Shown here: in pieces, positions 57,570 to 64,000 of the stretch
Position numbering within the stretch: position 1 is the first letter of the stretch
Layout: every line of letters starts with the position of its first letter
Source: Duganella radicis
GTDB taxonomy: Bacteria > Pseudomonadota > Gammaproteobacteria > Burkholderiales > Burkholderiaceae_D
Direction of reading: 5' to 3'
Assembly (NCBI RefSeq): GCF_009720825.1
Contig: NZ_WNKY01000003.1
Location: forward strand, 1-64,000
Length of the DNA stretch: 64,000 nt
The notes under the pieces: model-generated
The model's input: the letters and a program-made list of their open reading frames with translations, nothing else
Database searches by the model: none
What the model was told of the DNA's origin: nothing
Made by a program: the position numbers and the translations under genes

Positions 57570-57773
57570 TTATCTAGTAACAATTAACTTTTCGCAACGG
57601 GCATCGCGGAACGGGCCGTAAGCCTTCTCCCAGCCTGGTCCCAGCGGCGTTTGCGAGCAGATCAGCGCACCGTCGATCTTGCTGCGCCACTTCCACCACG
57701 GCGCCGGCTCGGCGGCCAGGCCGGCGCAGCCCAGCATCAGCGCCAGCACCATGAAACGTTTCAGATTATTCAT
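57570..57773 (-). CDS. Small secreted protein, unknown
   Basis: A 67-residue product. Residues 1-21 form a signal peptide (KRFMVLALMLGCAGLAA), leaving a mature part of about 46 residues rich in Trp and Lys with two Cys (EPAPWWKWRSKIDG, then ICSQTPLGPGWEKAYGPF and ARCEKLIV) that may form a disulfide. I do not recognise the family. It starts 3 bases after the diguanylate cyclase stop on the same strand, so it is probably co-transcribed with it. Confidence 0.65.
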   Translation of the reverse strand: MNNLKRFMVLALMLGCAGLAAEPAPWWKWRSKIDGALICSQTPLGPGWEKAYGPFRDARCEKLIVTR

Positions 57774-57776
57774 GCC

Positions 57777-58934
57777 TTACACCAGTTGTTTCGCGCAGAC
57801 GCGATTGCGGCCGCTGTTTTTCGCAGCGTACAGCAAATCGTCGGCGGCGGCGATCATGTTGAGGTGGGCTTCGTGGGTGGAGCTGGCAAAATCCACGCTG
57901 GCCACGCCAAAACTGGCGGTGACTTCGATGCGCTGGCCTTCGTGCTCGACCGGTGTGGCCGCCAGCGTCTGGCGCAGGCGCTCGGCCAGCAGTTCGCCGC
58001 CGGCCAGGTCGGTTTCCGGCAAAATCAGCAGGAATTCCTCGCCGCCGTAGCGCACCACGCTGTCGATGCTGTCGCGCGTCATCGATTGCATCAGCGCGGC
58101 AAAGCGTTGCAGCACGGCGTCGCCGCCGTAGTGGCCGTAGGTGTCGTTGACGGCCTTGAAGTGGTCGAGGTCGCACATGATGACGGTCAGGCTGAGCCGG
58201 TAGCGGCGGGCGCGCGAGATTTCCGTCTCCAGCAGCTGCTCGTGCAGGTAGCGTCGATTGTAGCAGCCGGTCAGCGGGTCGCGGATCGACAGGTTTTTCA
58301 GCACCATCTGGGCGCTGTACTCTTCGCGCCACAGGATTTGGTAGCGCCGCGCCCCCACGTAGCCGAACAGATTGGTCAGCGCCAGCAGCGCTGCCATGGT
58401 GGCCAGTTCCATCGCCGGCAGGCCGCCCAGCCACCAGGCCAGCAGCATGAACACGACAGTGGCCGAGGCCGCGATCGCGGCCGCGTACATCAGCCGGTTC
58501 GGGATGTAGATGTACAGCACGATGATGACGATGGACATGGAGATGGCGTGCAGCGAGAATTCGGTCGGCCGCAGCGCCGCGATCAGCAGGAAGCCGAACG
58601 CGCCCGCCACTTCAACGATATTGGCCGCCACGCGCGTGAAGGGGATGGAGTCGGGCCGCCGTTTCAGCAGCGCCAGGCAGGCCAGCACGGTGCCGGCCAC
58701 CGCCATGCGCGCGCCCATCAGCAGACAGGTTTTCATCTCGTAGCCCACCCACAGCAGGTCGGTGACGGCAAAGCACAGGTAGAACAGGGCGCAGAACAGG
58801 AAGGCGACGCGCAGCTGCGACTGTGTCATGGCCAGGTGATGGCGCAGGAACTCGTTTTCGGTCGCGGCGTCACAAAACTCGCAACGCAGCTTGGCGACCT
58901 TGATTGTCCTGGGCGAAACGGGATTGGATGGCAT
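57777..58934 (-). CDS. Membrane-bound diguanylate cyclase
   Basis: A 385-residue protein. Residues about 40-190 contain around six membrane helices of a simple integral sensor. The GGDEF domain (about 220-380) has DPLTGCYNRRYLHEQL, DLDHFKAVNDTYGHYGGDAVL and the active-site RYGGEEFLLILPE, so cyclic-di-GMP synthesis is likely. An RxxD inhibitory site is not obvious before GGEEF. The N-terminal tail (LRCEFCDAATENEFLRHHL) has a CxxC that might bind a metal. It heads a two-gene unit with the small secreted protein. Confidence 0.92.
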   Translation of the reverse strand: MPSNPVSPRTIKVAKLRCEFCDAATENEFLRHHLAMTQSQLRVAFLFCALFYLCFAVTDLLWVGYEMKTCLLMGARMAVAGTVLACLALLKRRPDSIPFTRVAANIVEVAGAFGFLLIAALRPTEFSLHAISMSIVIIVLYIYIPNRLMYAAAIAASATVVFMLLAWWLGGLPAMELATMAALLALTNLFGYVGARRYQILWREEYSAQMVLKNLSIRDPLTGCYNRRYLHEQLLETEISRARRYRLSLTVIMCDLDHFKAVNDTYGHYGGDAVLQRFAALMQSMTRDSIDSVVRYGGEEFLLILPETDLAGGELLAERLRQTLAATPVEHEGQRIEVTASFGVASVDFASSTHEAHLNMIAAADDLLYAAKNSGRNRVCAKQLV

Positions 58935-59030
58935 GCCGCATCTCTCCGCTGTGGCCGGCTAATTGCCGGTCTGATAGCGGCAATTATACGACTGCAATAA
59001 TTGCGGAACGGAAAAAAAAATTCACTGATG

Positions 59031-61232
59031 CTACAGTGGCGCAACCTTGGGCAGGCGCAACATGAAGCTGGTGCCTTGGCCGGGCGTGCTGGCGGCCTCG
59101 ATCCGCCCGCCCAGCACCCCGGTGACGATGTTGTGTGTAATATACAAACCCAGCCCGGAACCGCCGGCGCCCAGGCGGGTGGTGAAGAACGGGTCGTAAA
59201 TGCGCGGCAGGTGCTCGGGCGCGATGCCGGCCCCGGTGTCGCTCAGGGTGAGGGCGATTTCGCCGTCGCCGCTGTCGTGGGCGGACAGGGTGACGCTGCC
59301 GTGACCGTGCTGGCGGCCGTTAAATCCATGCACCAGGCTGTTTTCGATCAGATTGCTCAGCGCTTGCGCCAGCGGGCCGGGATAGCTGTCCATTTCCAGC
59401 CAGTGATCGACGTCCTCGATCAGCTCCAGCCCGCGCTGCCGCAGGTCGGCCTGCACCGACTGCATCAGTTCGGCCACCACATCGCCCAGCATGAAGCGGC
59501 TGCGCTGATTGCTGCCGCCATCCACGGCAATGCGCTTGAAACCGGCCACCAGCGCGGCCGCGCGGTTCAGGTTGCGGATGACCACCTCGTCGGCGGCGGC
59601 CGCCTGCTCCAGATAGGCTTGCAACGCCGAGCGGCGCAGGCCGTTTTCCAGCTCGCGGCGCAGGGCGGCGGTGCGCTCGCTCATGCTGCCGGCCATCATC
59701 AGGCTGTTGCCGATCGGCGTGTTGAGCTCGTGGGCGACGCCGGCCACCAAGGCGCCCAGCGCGGCCAGCTTGTCGCGCCGCACCAGTTCTTCCTGCGTCA
59801 TGCTGAGGTTGTGCAGCGCGGTGGTGAGCTCCTCGTTGGCATGTTCCGCGTCCTCCTTGGCGCGCTGGAGCTCGGCGGTGCGGGCGGCCACCAGCTCGGC
59901 CAGATGCTCGCGGTGACGCTGCAACTCCTCCTCGCGCCGGGTGCGGGCCACCGCGATGCCGGCCAGGTGGGTGGCGACGCGGATCAGGCGCAGCTCTTCC
60001 TCGCCGGGCGTGCGTTCCTCGTAGTAGTACATCGCAAACGAGCCGAGCACCATGTCGCGGTCCAGCAGGATGGGCATCGACCAGCAGGCGCGCAGGCCGT
60101 AGTGGGCGGCCGTGTTGCGGTAGGGTGCCCACAGCGGGTCGCCGAGGATGTCGCTGACGATCACGGTTTCCTTGCGATACATGGCGGTGCCGCAGGAGCC
60201 GGCCGCCGGGCCGATCGGCAGGCCGTTGAGGGCGCTCATGTAGTCGGCCGGCATGCTGGGGCCGGCGGCGCTGTGCACGGTCACGCCGTCCGGGTTGAGC
60301 AGCATGACGGTGCAGTGGCCGCCGTCCAGCTGGGCCTCGATCAGGCGCACCAGCTTGTCCAGCGTTTCGTGCAGCGGGGCGCCGCGCGCGATCATCTCCA
60401 GCACCGCGTTCTTGCCGTCGCGCAGTTGCGTTGCCAGCTTGCGCGGCGTGACATCGGCCACACGCACATGCATCAGCCGGTGCTCCTGCGTGGACAGCGG
60501 CACCATGCGCAATTCGCAGGTCAGCGGCCGGCCGGAGCTGTGACGCATCTCCAGTTCGAACACCTGCACCTCGCCCGACATCACCTGGTCCAGATCCATG
60601 GCCAGCACATGTTCGCTGGGCTGGCCATCCGGCTGCGTGGGCGTGCACAGCGACAGCAGGTCGGTCTGTAGCAGTTCCGCCTCGGTCATGCCGAACAGCT
60701 GGCGCGTGCGGCGGTTGGCATCGAGGATGCGATTGCTGCCGCGTTGCATCAGCAGGATGGCATCGGGCGACCCGGCCAGCATGGTGTGGTAATTGACCTC
60801 CAGCGTTGCCATGGCCGGCACGCCTTCCAGCGCCGGGGCGGGCGAGATGGCTTGCAGGTAGAGCAGGATTTTCTCCGCCATGTCGTCGATGGGGAACTGC
60901 ATCGGCAGATAGGCGGCGGCCCCGGCCTCATGGGCGCGGCCGCGTTCTTCCTCGCTGGGGTGGGGCGACAGCAGGAACACCGGCAGCGGCCGCGCGCTGG
61001 CTTGTCGGAGGCGCGCGCACAGTTCCAGGCTGGCGCTGCCGGCCAAGGCCACGTCCAGCAGCACCAGGGCGATATTGCCGTTGCGGGTGAAAGCCAGCGC
61101 CTCGTCGCCGCGGCTGACGGTGTGGACTGCCAGATGATGCGGCGCCAGCATGGGGCGCAGCGTGGCGGCGTCATAGCCGCTGCGGGTGGCTATCAGGATG
61201 GTGTGCGGCTGATCGGCGGGGGACGGCGGCAT
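59031..61232 (-). CDS. Sensor histidine kinase with receiver-like, PAS and GAF domains
   Basis: A 733-residue soluble kinase with no membrane helix. Domains in order: receiver-like (about 10-130; LVLLDVALAG); PAS (about 145-270; PDAILLMQRGSNRILDANRRTRQLFGMTEAEL); GAF (about 285-440; CWSMPILLDRDMVLGSFAMYY); coiled coil (about 440-500); HisKA (GALVAGVAHELNTPIGNSLMMAG, phosphoacceptor His); and HATPase (NLIENSLVHGF, DTGAGI, GGSGLGLYI). Stimulus is unknown, but GAF plus PAS without membrane segments suggests a cytoplasmic signal. It has no adjacent response-regulator gene, so its partner lies elsewhere. Confidence 0.9.
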   Translation of the reverse strand: MPPSPADQPHTILIATRSGYDAATLRPMLAPHHLAVHTVSRGDEALAFTRNGNIALVLLDVALAGSASLELCARLRQASARPLPVFLLSPHPSEEERGRAHEAGAAAYLPMQFPIDDMAEKILLYLQAISPAPALEGVPAMATLEVNYHTMLAGSPDAILLMQRGSNRILDANRRTRQLFGMTEAELLQTDLLSLCTPTQPDGQPSEHVLAMDLDQVMSGEVQVFELEMRHSSGRPLTCELRMVPLSTQEHRLMHVRVADVTPRKLATQLRDGKNAVLEMIARGAPLHETLDKLVRLIEAQLDGGHCTVMLLNPDGVTVHSAAGPSMPADYMSALNGLPIGPAAGSCGTAMYRKETVIVSDILGDPLWAPYRNTAAHYGLRACWSMPILLDRDMVLGSFAMYYYEERTPGEEELRLIRVATHLAGIAVARTRREEELQRHREHLAELVAARTAELQRAKEDAEHANEELTTALHNLSMTQEELVRRDKLAALGALVAGVAHELNTPIGNSLMMAGSMSERTAALRRELENGLRRSALQAYLEQAAAADEVVIRNLNRAAALVAGFKRIAVDGGSNQRSRFMLGDVVAELMQSVQADLRQRGLELIEDVDHWLEMDSYPGPLAQALSNLIENSLVHGFNGRQHGHGSVTLSAHDSGDGEIALTLSDTGAGIAPEHLPRIYDPFFTTRLGAGGSGLGLYITHNIVTGVLGGRIEAASTPGQGTSFMLRLPKVAPL

Positions 61233-61307
61233 CGTGTCTGGGCAGGTGCGGCTCCGGCAAGGCGGCGTGAGGCCAGTGTATTACAAGATCGGCATGCGCG
61301 GCCAGTG

Positions 61308-61721
61308 TTATGCCGCCTGCTGTGTATGGGCTTGCTGCGCGTCGAGGATCAGCGGGAAATTGTCCTCGATCCAGTCCACCAGCACCTCCAGCCGCTCGGC
61401 GGCCTCGCGGCCCAGCGGCGTCAGGCTGTACTCGACGTGCGGCGGCACCACCTGATGCGCCACGCGCAGCACCAGGCCGTCGTGGGCGAGGGCATCCAGC
61501 GTTTGCGCCAGCATCTTTTCGCTGACGCCGCCGATGGCGCGCCGCAGCTCGCTGAAGCGGTGGGTGCGTTCCAGCAGCATCACCAGCACCAGCACGCCCC
61601 AGCGGCTGGTGATGTGGCCCAGCACGGCGCGCGAAGGGCAGTCGGCCGCCATCACCTGGGCGCGCTGGGGCGCCATCTGATTCATCTGCTGGATGGTCTT
61701 GCGCAGGGATTTGCTGGTCAT
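61308..61721 (-). CDS. HxlR-family transcriptional regulator
   Basis: A 137-residue winged-helix regulator of the HxlR (YodB/QorR) family. It shows DCPSRAVLGHITSRWGVLVL, FSELRRAIGGVSEKMLAQTLDALAHDGLV and EYSLTPLGREAAERL. The conserved N-terminal Cys in DCPSR is the thiol or quinone-sensing position of several family members. AGGAG lies upstream of the ATG. It is divergent from a QorB-like gene across 95 bases that hold TACTTAC/GTAAGTA repeats, so redox-responsive control of that gene and itself is likely. Confidence 0.9.
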   Translation of the reverse strand: MTSKSLRKTIQQMNQMAPQRAQVMAADCPSRAVLGHITSRWGVLVLVMLLERTHRFSELRRAIGGVSEKMLAQTLDALAHDGLVLRVAHQVVPPHVEYSLTPLGREAAERLEVLVDWIEDNFPLILDAQQAHTQQAA

Positions 61722-61736
61722 GGCGGGCTCCTGGGG

Positions 61737-61773
61737 TACTTACTAAAATGTGCGTACTTACAATTCGTAAGTA
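61737..61773. promoter_or_regulatory. HxlR operator: TACTTAC half-sites
   Basis: TACTTAC (61755-61761) and GTAAGTA (61767-61773) form a perfect 7-bp inverted repeat with a 5-base centre. A third TACTTAC lies at 61737-61743, 18 bases upstream. All sit between the divergent HxlR and QorB-like genes. Confidence 0.7.
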
Positions 61774-61816
61774 TAGCCTATATCATGGCCTCATCAACTT
61801 TTAAACGGAGGATGCC

Positions 61817-62665
61817 ATGATTGTCGTTACCGCTGCAACCGGCCAACTGGGCCGTCTCGTGATTGCCAAACTGCTCAATACCACCCCGGCGGCGCAGATC
61901 GTCGCCGCCGTGCGCGACCCGGCCAAGGCGGCAGACCTGGCGGCGCAAGGCGTGCAAGTGCGCCGCGCCGACTATACCGATCCGGCTTCGCTGGATGCGG
62001 CGTTTGCGGGCGCCGGCAAAGTGCTGCTGATATCGTCGAACGATCTGGGCAACCGCGTGGCGCAGCACCGCAACGCCATCGATGCGGCCGCCCGCGCGAA
62101 AGTCAGTCTGCTGGCGTACACCAGCGTGCTGCACGCCGACCGTTCGACGCTGAGTCTGGCGGCGGAACATCGCGAAACCGAAGACGCCGTGCGCGCATCG
62201 GGCGTGCCGTACAGCTTGCTGCGCAATGGCTGGTACGTGGAAAACTACACCGGCAGTCTGGGCGCGGCGGTGGCGCACGGCGCGCTGGCGGGCGGCGCGG
62301 GCGAGGGCCGTATCGCGGCGGCGGCGCGGGAGGATTACGCGGAAGCGGCGGCGGCGGTGCTGACGAAGGCGGGCGCGGTGGAACAGGTGTACGAACTGGC
62401 GGGCGACACCAGCTTCACGCTGGCGGACCTGGCGGCCGAAGTGTCGCGCCAGACCGGCAAAGCCATCCCGTTCCACAATCTGTCGCAGGAAGAATATCGC
62501 GGAATGCTGGTGAACGTCGGCCTGCCAGCGCCGCTGGCCGAGCTGATCGCGGATTCGGACGCCCAGGCCGCCAAAGGCGCGCTGTTTGACGACAGCCGCA
62601 CCCTGGGCAAACTGATCGGCCGCCCGACCATCTCGCTGGCGGACGCGGTCAAAGCCGCGTTGTAG
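61817..62665 (+). CDS. NmrA/QorB-like NAD(P)H-dependent quinone oxidoreductase
   Basis: A 282-residue atypical short-chain dehydrogenase of the NmrA/QorB family. The N-terminal VVTAATGQLGRLVIAKLL is the NAD(P)-binding motif, and VLLISSNDLGNRVAQHRNAIDAA with YTSVLHAD matches the QorB (YtfG) core. The likely reaction is two-electron quinone reduction with NAD(P)H. GGAGG lies 5 bases before the ATG. The divergent HxlR gene mirrors the qorB-HxlR pairing of E. coli and supports a quinone/electrophile stress role. Its end abuts the convergent antitoxin gene with no gap. Confidence 0.87.
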   Translation: MIVVTAATGQLGRLVIAKLLNTTPAAQIVAAVRDPAKAADLAAQGVQVRRADYTDPASLDAAFAGAGKVLLISSNDLGNRVAQHRNAIDAAARAKVSLLAYTSVLHADRSTLSLAAEHRETEDAVRASGVPYSLLRNGWYVENYTGSLGAAVAHGALAGGAGEGRIAAAAREDYAEAAAAVLTKAGAVEQVYELAGDTSFTLADLAAEVSRQTGKAIPFHNLSQEEYRGMLVNVGLPAPLAELIADSDAQAAKGALFDDSRTLGKLIGRPTISLADAVKAAL

Positions 62666-62992
62666 TCAGAGATCGAGCTGGGCAGGCGTAACGCCCAGCG
62701 CCGTGGCGATCTTCTTGAGCGTTGCCAGGCGGAGGCCTTGGCTGGCCTCCTGTTTGGCATAGGAAGGCTGGGTGATGCCCAGCCGCCCGGCAACCTCAGC
62801 TTGAGTGAGCTTAAGATGCTCCCGCCACGCACGCACTGCCGTTGCGCCATCCACCATGGCGCTGACGACGGCGTTCGGGATCAAGTCGTGCTCATGCTCG
62901 TAAGTTCGGATGTAGTCATCGTATGGGATGACCACAAAACTCGGCTTGCCATCCGCGCCGTTGATCACCTGCACGTTAATAGGTGTTTTCAT
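62666..62992 (-). CDS. XRE-type antitoxin
   Basis: A 108-residue protein. The first 45 residues (VQVINGADGKPSFVVIPYDDYIRTYE) resemble the beginning of Phd/YefM-like antitoxins. Residues about 58-105 form an XRE helix-turn-helix (LKLTQAEVAGRLGITQPSYAKQEA, then LRLATLKKIATALGV). It overlaps the upstream toxin gene by 17 bases, giving the toxin-first order typical of HigBA-like modules. It probably neutralises the toxin and represses the pair. Confidence 0.85.
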   Translation of the reverse strand: MKTPINVQVINGADGKPSFVVIPYDDYIRTYEHEHDLIPNAVVSAMVDGATAVRAWREHLKLTQAEVAGRLGITQPSYAKQEASQGLRLATLKKIATALGVTPAQLDL

Positions 62993-63239
62993 CGCGCTTT
63001 TTCACTTCCTGAATATCTACAATTTTGATCACCGTGGTCCAATCGAACAGCACCCTGTAATCTCCAACGCGTAGCTGGTAGCCATATTGATGGTTTTTCA
63101 GCGATTTGACGTTAGTGCAGTTGGGCATCGATTCCAGGGCTGTGGTGGCGTCCACGATCTGACGTTGCGCTCGCGCTTCAAGCTTGAACAGCTGCTTGAC
63201 GGCCTTGGGTGACCACCTTACTTCGCTTCGTGAGTTCAT
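62976..63239 (-). CDS. RelE/ParE-superfamily toxin
   Basis: An 87-residue type II toxin. It shows VRWSPKAVKQLFKLEARAQRQIVDAT, then LKNHQYGYQLRVGDYRVLFDWT, the RelE/ParE core with conserved Arg and Tyr near the C-terminal strands, and a final VVDIQEVKKRDENTY-like tail (read as IVDIQEVKKRDENTY). It most likely acts as an mRNA interferase; a ParE-like gyrase action cannot be excluded. It is the first gene of the pair. Upstream, two direct AGCTAT repeats 11 bases apart lie near the start and may be an operator. Confidence 0.87.
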   Translation of the reverse strand: MNSRSEVRWSPKAVKQLFKLEARAQRQIVDATTALESMPNCTNVKSLKNHQYGYQLRVGDYRVLFDWTTVIKIVDIQEVKKRDENTY

Positions 63240-63341
63240 AATAGCTAAAATATAGCTTTATGCAAGAAGACTTATCTGGAGAGGTAAGGAAAGTTTGCCG
63301 CTTTACTCGCTGGAATGCCTTAAGAAAAGGCTAGCGGAAAC

Positions 63342-63396
63342 AAAAAAAGCCGCCGGACATGAAACGCGATCTCGAGAGCGTTCAGCCGGGCGGCTA
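63342..63396 (-). terminator. Terminator of the tRNA-Leu genes
   Basis: On the minus strand a stem of AGCCGCC-type arms (63389-63395 with 63348-63354) ends in a run of seven T (63348-63342), just downstream of the second tRNA-Leu. Confidence 0.7.
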
Positions 63397-63410
63397 TTTT
63401 ACGGAATTCT

Positions 63411-63495
63411 TGGTGCCCACGGAGGGACTCGAACCCCCACACCTTGCGGCACATGGACCTGAACCATGCGCGTCTACCAATTCCGCCACGTGGGC
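63411..63495 (-). tRNA. tRNA-Leu (anticodon CAG), copy 1
   Basis: An 85-base class II tRNA. Acceptor GCCCACG pairs with CGTGGGC, the anticodon loop TTCAGGT gives CAG, a long variable arm is present, and CCA is encoded. T-stem GGGGG/CCCTC. Confidence 0.95.
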
Positions 63496-63520
63496 ATTTG
63501 TAACTTACAACATCAGCGCT

Positions 63521-63605
63521 TGGTGCCCACGAAGGGACTCGAACCCCTACACCTTGCGGCACATGGACCTGAACCATGCGCGTCTACCAATTCCGCCACG
63601 TGGGC
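63521..63605 (-). tRNA. tRNA-Leu (anticodon CAG), copy 2
   Basis: An 85-base near-identical copy lying 25 bases upstream of the other in transcription order. It differs by a compensated T-stem pair (AGGGG/CCCTT). Confidence 0.95.
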
Positions 63606-63785
63606 GCTGATGCTGTCTCGTTACTCTCCGTTGCGTTGTTCTGCAACAGAAGGCACGCATCTTAAAGGCCGCCCGCCAACTCGTCAATAGTAAATTGCTG
63701 CTTTTATGAAATTATTTCCCCGTCATCCCTTGGGCGTTGCCGGAAGTCGCTGTCGAAAATTGTTGTGCCGCGTTGGTTTTTTGTA

Positions 63786-63811
63786 TATAGTTAGCCATAT
63801 GGATAACTATA
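63786..63811. promoter_or_regulatory. 26-base palindromic operator over the ArsR start codon
   Basis: TATAGTTA-G-CCATATGG-A-TAACTATA is symmetric except at two positions, and the central ATG is the ArsR-type start codon. Autorepression by the encoded regulator is likely. Confidence 0.7.
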
Positions 63812-64000
63812 GAGTTGCGCTGGACGCGATCTTCCACGCTTTATCAGACCCAACGCGCAGAGCCGTGGTGCATCGGCTGGGCGAGGGGCCGGCGACTGTC
63901 GGCGAATTGTCGCAGCCCTTCGATATGGCACTGCCGTCGTTCATGAAGCACATGCGGGTACTGGAAGATGCCGGCCTGGTAAGCAGCAGCAAGAGCGGGC
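63799..64000 (+). CDS. ArsR-family regulator (5' part, cut by window edge)
   Basis: The first 67 residues of an open frame with no stop before the window end. MDNYRVALDAIFHALSDPTRRAVVHRLGEGPATVGELSQPF followed by ALPSFMKHMRVLEDAGLV is the ArsR/SmtB winged helix. It lacks the metal-binding CxC of arsenic sensors in the visible part. Members with this start (ALSDPTRR plus MALPSFMKH) commonly precede an SRPBCC/AHSA1 gene, which would lie beyond 64000. The start codon sits inside a 26-base palindrome. Confidence 0.88.
   Translation, partial: MDNYRVALDAIFHALSDPTRRAVVHRLGEGPATVGELSQPFDMALPSFMKHMRVLEDAGLVSSSKSG

Noticed and set aside
63359-63690. Short open frames over the right-end tRNAs
   Set aside because: They are repeats of the same peptide produced by reading through two tRNA-Leu genes.

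Overview
The window is high-GC, densely packed bacterial DNA. It most resembles a betaproteobacterium of the Oxalobacteraceae (Massilia/Duganella-like). Supporting signs are the housekeeping run carA-carB-greA-DUF4149-yhbY/rlmE-ftsH-folP-glmM, a phasin, a PEP-CTERM protein, several TonB-dependent receptors and many signalling proteins. This placement is inference from gene content, not a database match. No phage, insertion sequence or CRISPR array was seen.

1-16.6 kb. A partial Gly/Ala/Asn-rich secreted protein runs off the left edge and is divergent from a LuxR-type regulator. Next comes the most interesting block, an apparently complete N-acetylgalactosamine (GalNAc) foraging locus. A leftward operon (agaS, ROK kinase, kbaZ/agaZ, agaR, nagA/agaA, MFS sugar porter) is divergent from a rightward set: a secreted GH31 glycosidase with carbohydrate-binding domains, a TonB-dependent receptor and a Tat-exported GH109-type alpha-N-acetylgalactosaminidase. 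The AT-rich gap between them carries at least six CTTTC/GAAAG elements, the core of the AgaR operator known in other proteobacteria. The model is outer-membrane uptake and periplasmic release of GalNAc, inner-membrane import, then phosphorylation, deacetylation and deamination/isomerisation to tagatose-6-P.

16.6-29.5 kb. Core genes: a patatin-like lipoprotein, a GlcG-like protein, carAB behind a strong promoter and a structured leader, greA, a DUF4149 membrane protein, yhbY, rlmE, ftsH, folP, glmM, tRNA-Pro(TGG) and tRNA-Arg(TCT).

29.7-41.7 kb. Accessory functions: a chemoreceptor, two YeeE/YedE half-transporters behind strong hairpins, a Fur-box-preceded siderophore receptor, a GNAT protein, a flavin reductase-like protein, a periplasmic asparaginase, a small lipoprotein, a PEP-CTERM/choice-of-anchor A protein, a cNMP-binding/thioredoxin-reductase fusion lacking the CxxC, a degenerate patatin and a small coiled-coil membrane protein.

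41.7-52.9 kb. A BlaI repressor, an M56-M23 peptidase fusion and a TonB receptor form one tight operon with two tandem BlaI-like operators. Then come TrhA/hemolysin III, a LysR regulator, a 52-residue ORF, and a membrane protein/LiaF-like/LytS-type kinase/LytTR regulator operon, which is followed by an AraC regulator and an FAD monooxygenase.

52.9-64 kb. A bacterial FAN1-type nuclease and a Cas4-like nuclease/XPD-family helicase share an operon preceded by a perfect CTGT-N8-ACAG LexA box. Further right are a phasin, a diguanylate cyclase, a complex sensor kinase, an HxlR/QorB-like redox pair with palindromic operators, a RelE-type toxin-antitoxin pair, two tRNA-Leu(CAG) genes, and an ArsR-family gene cut by the right edge.
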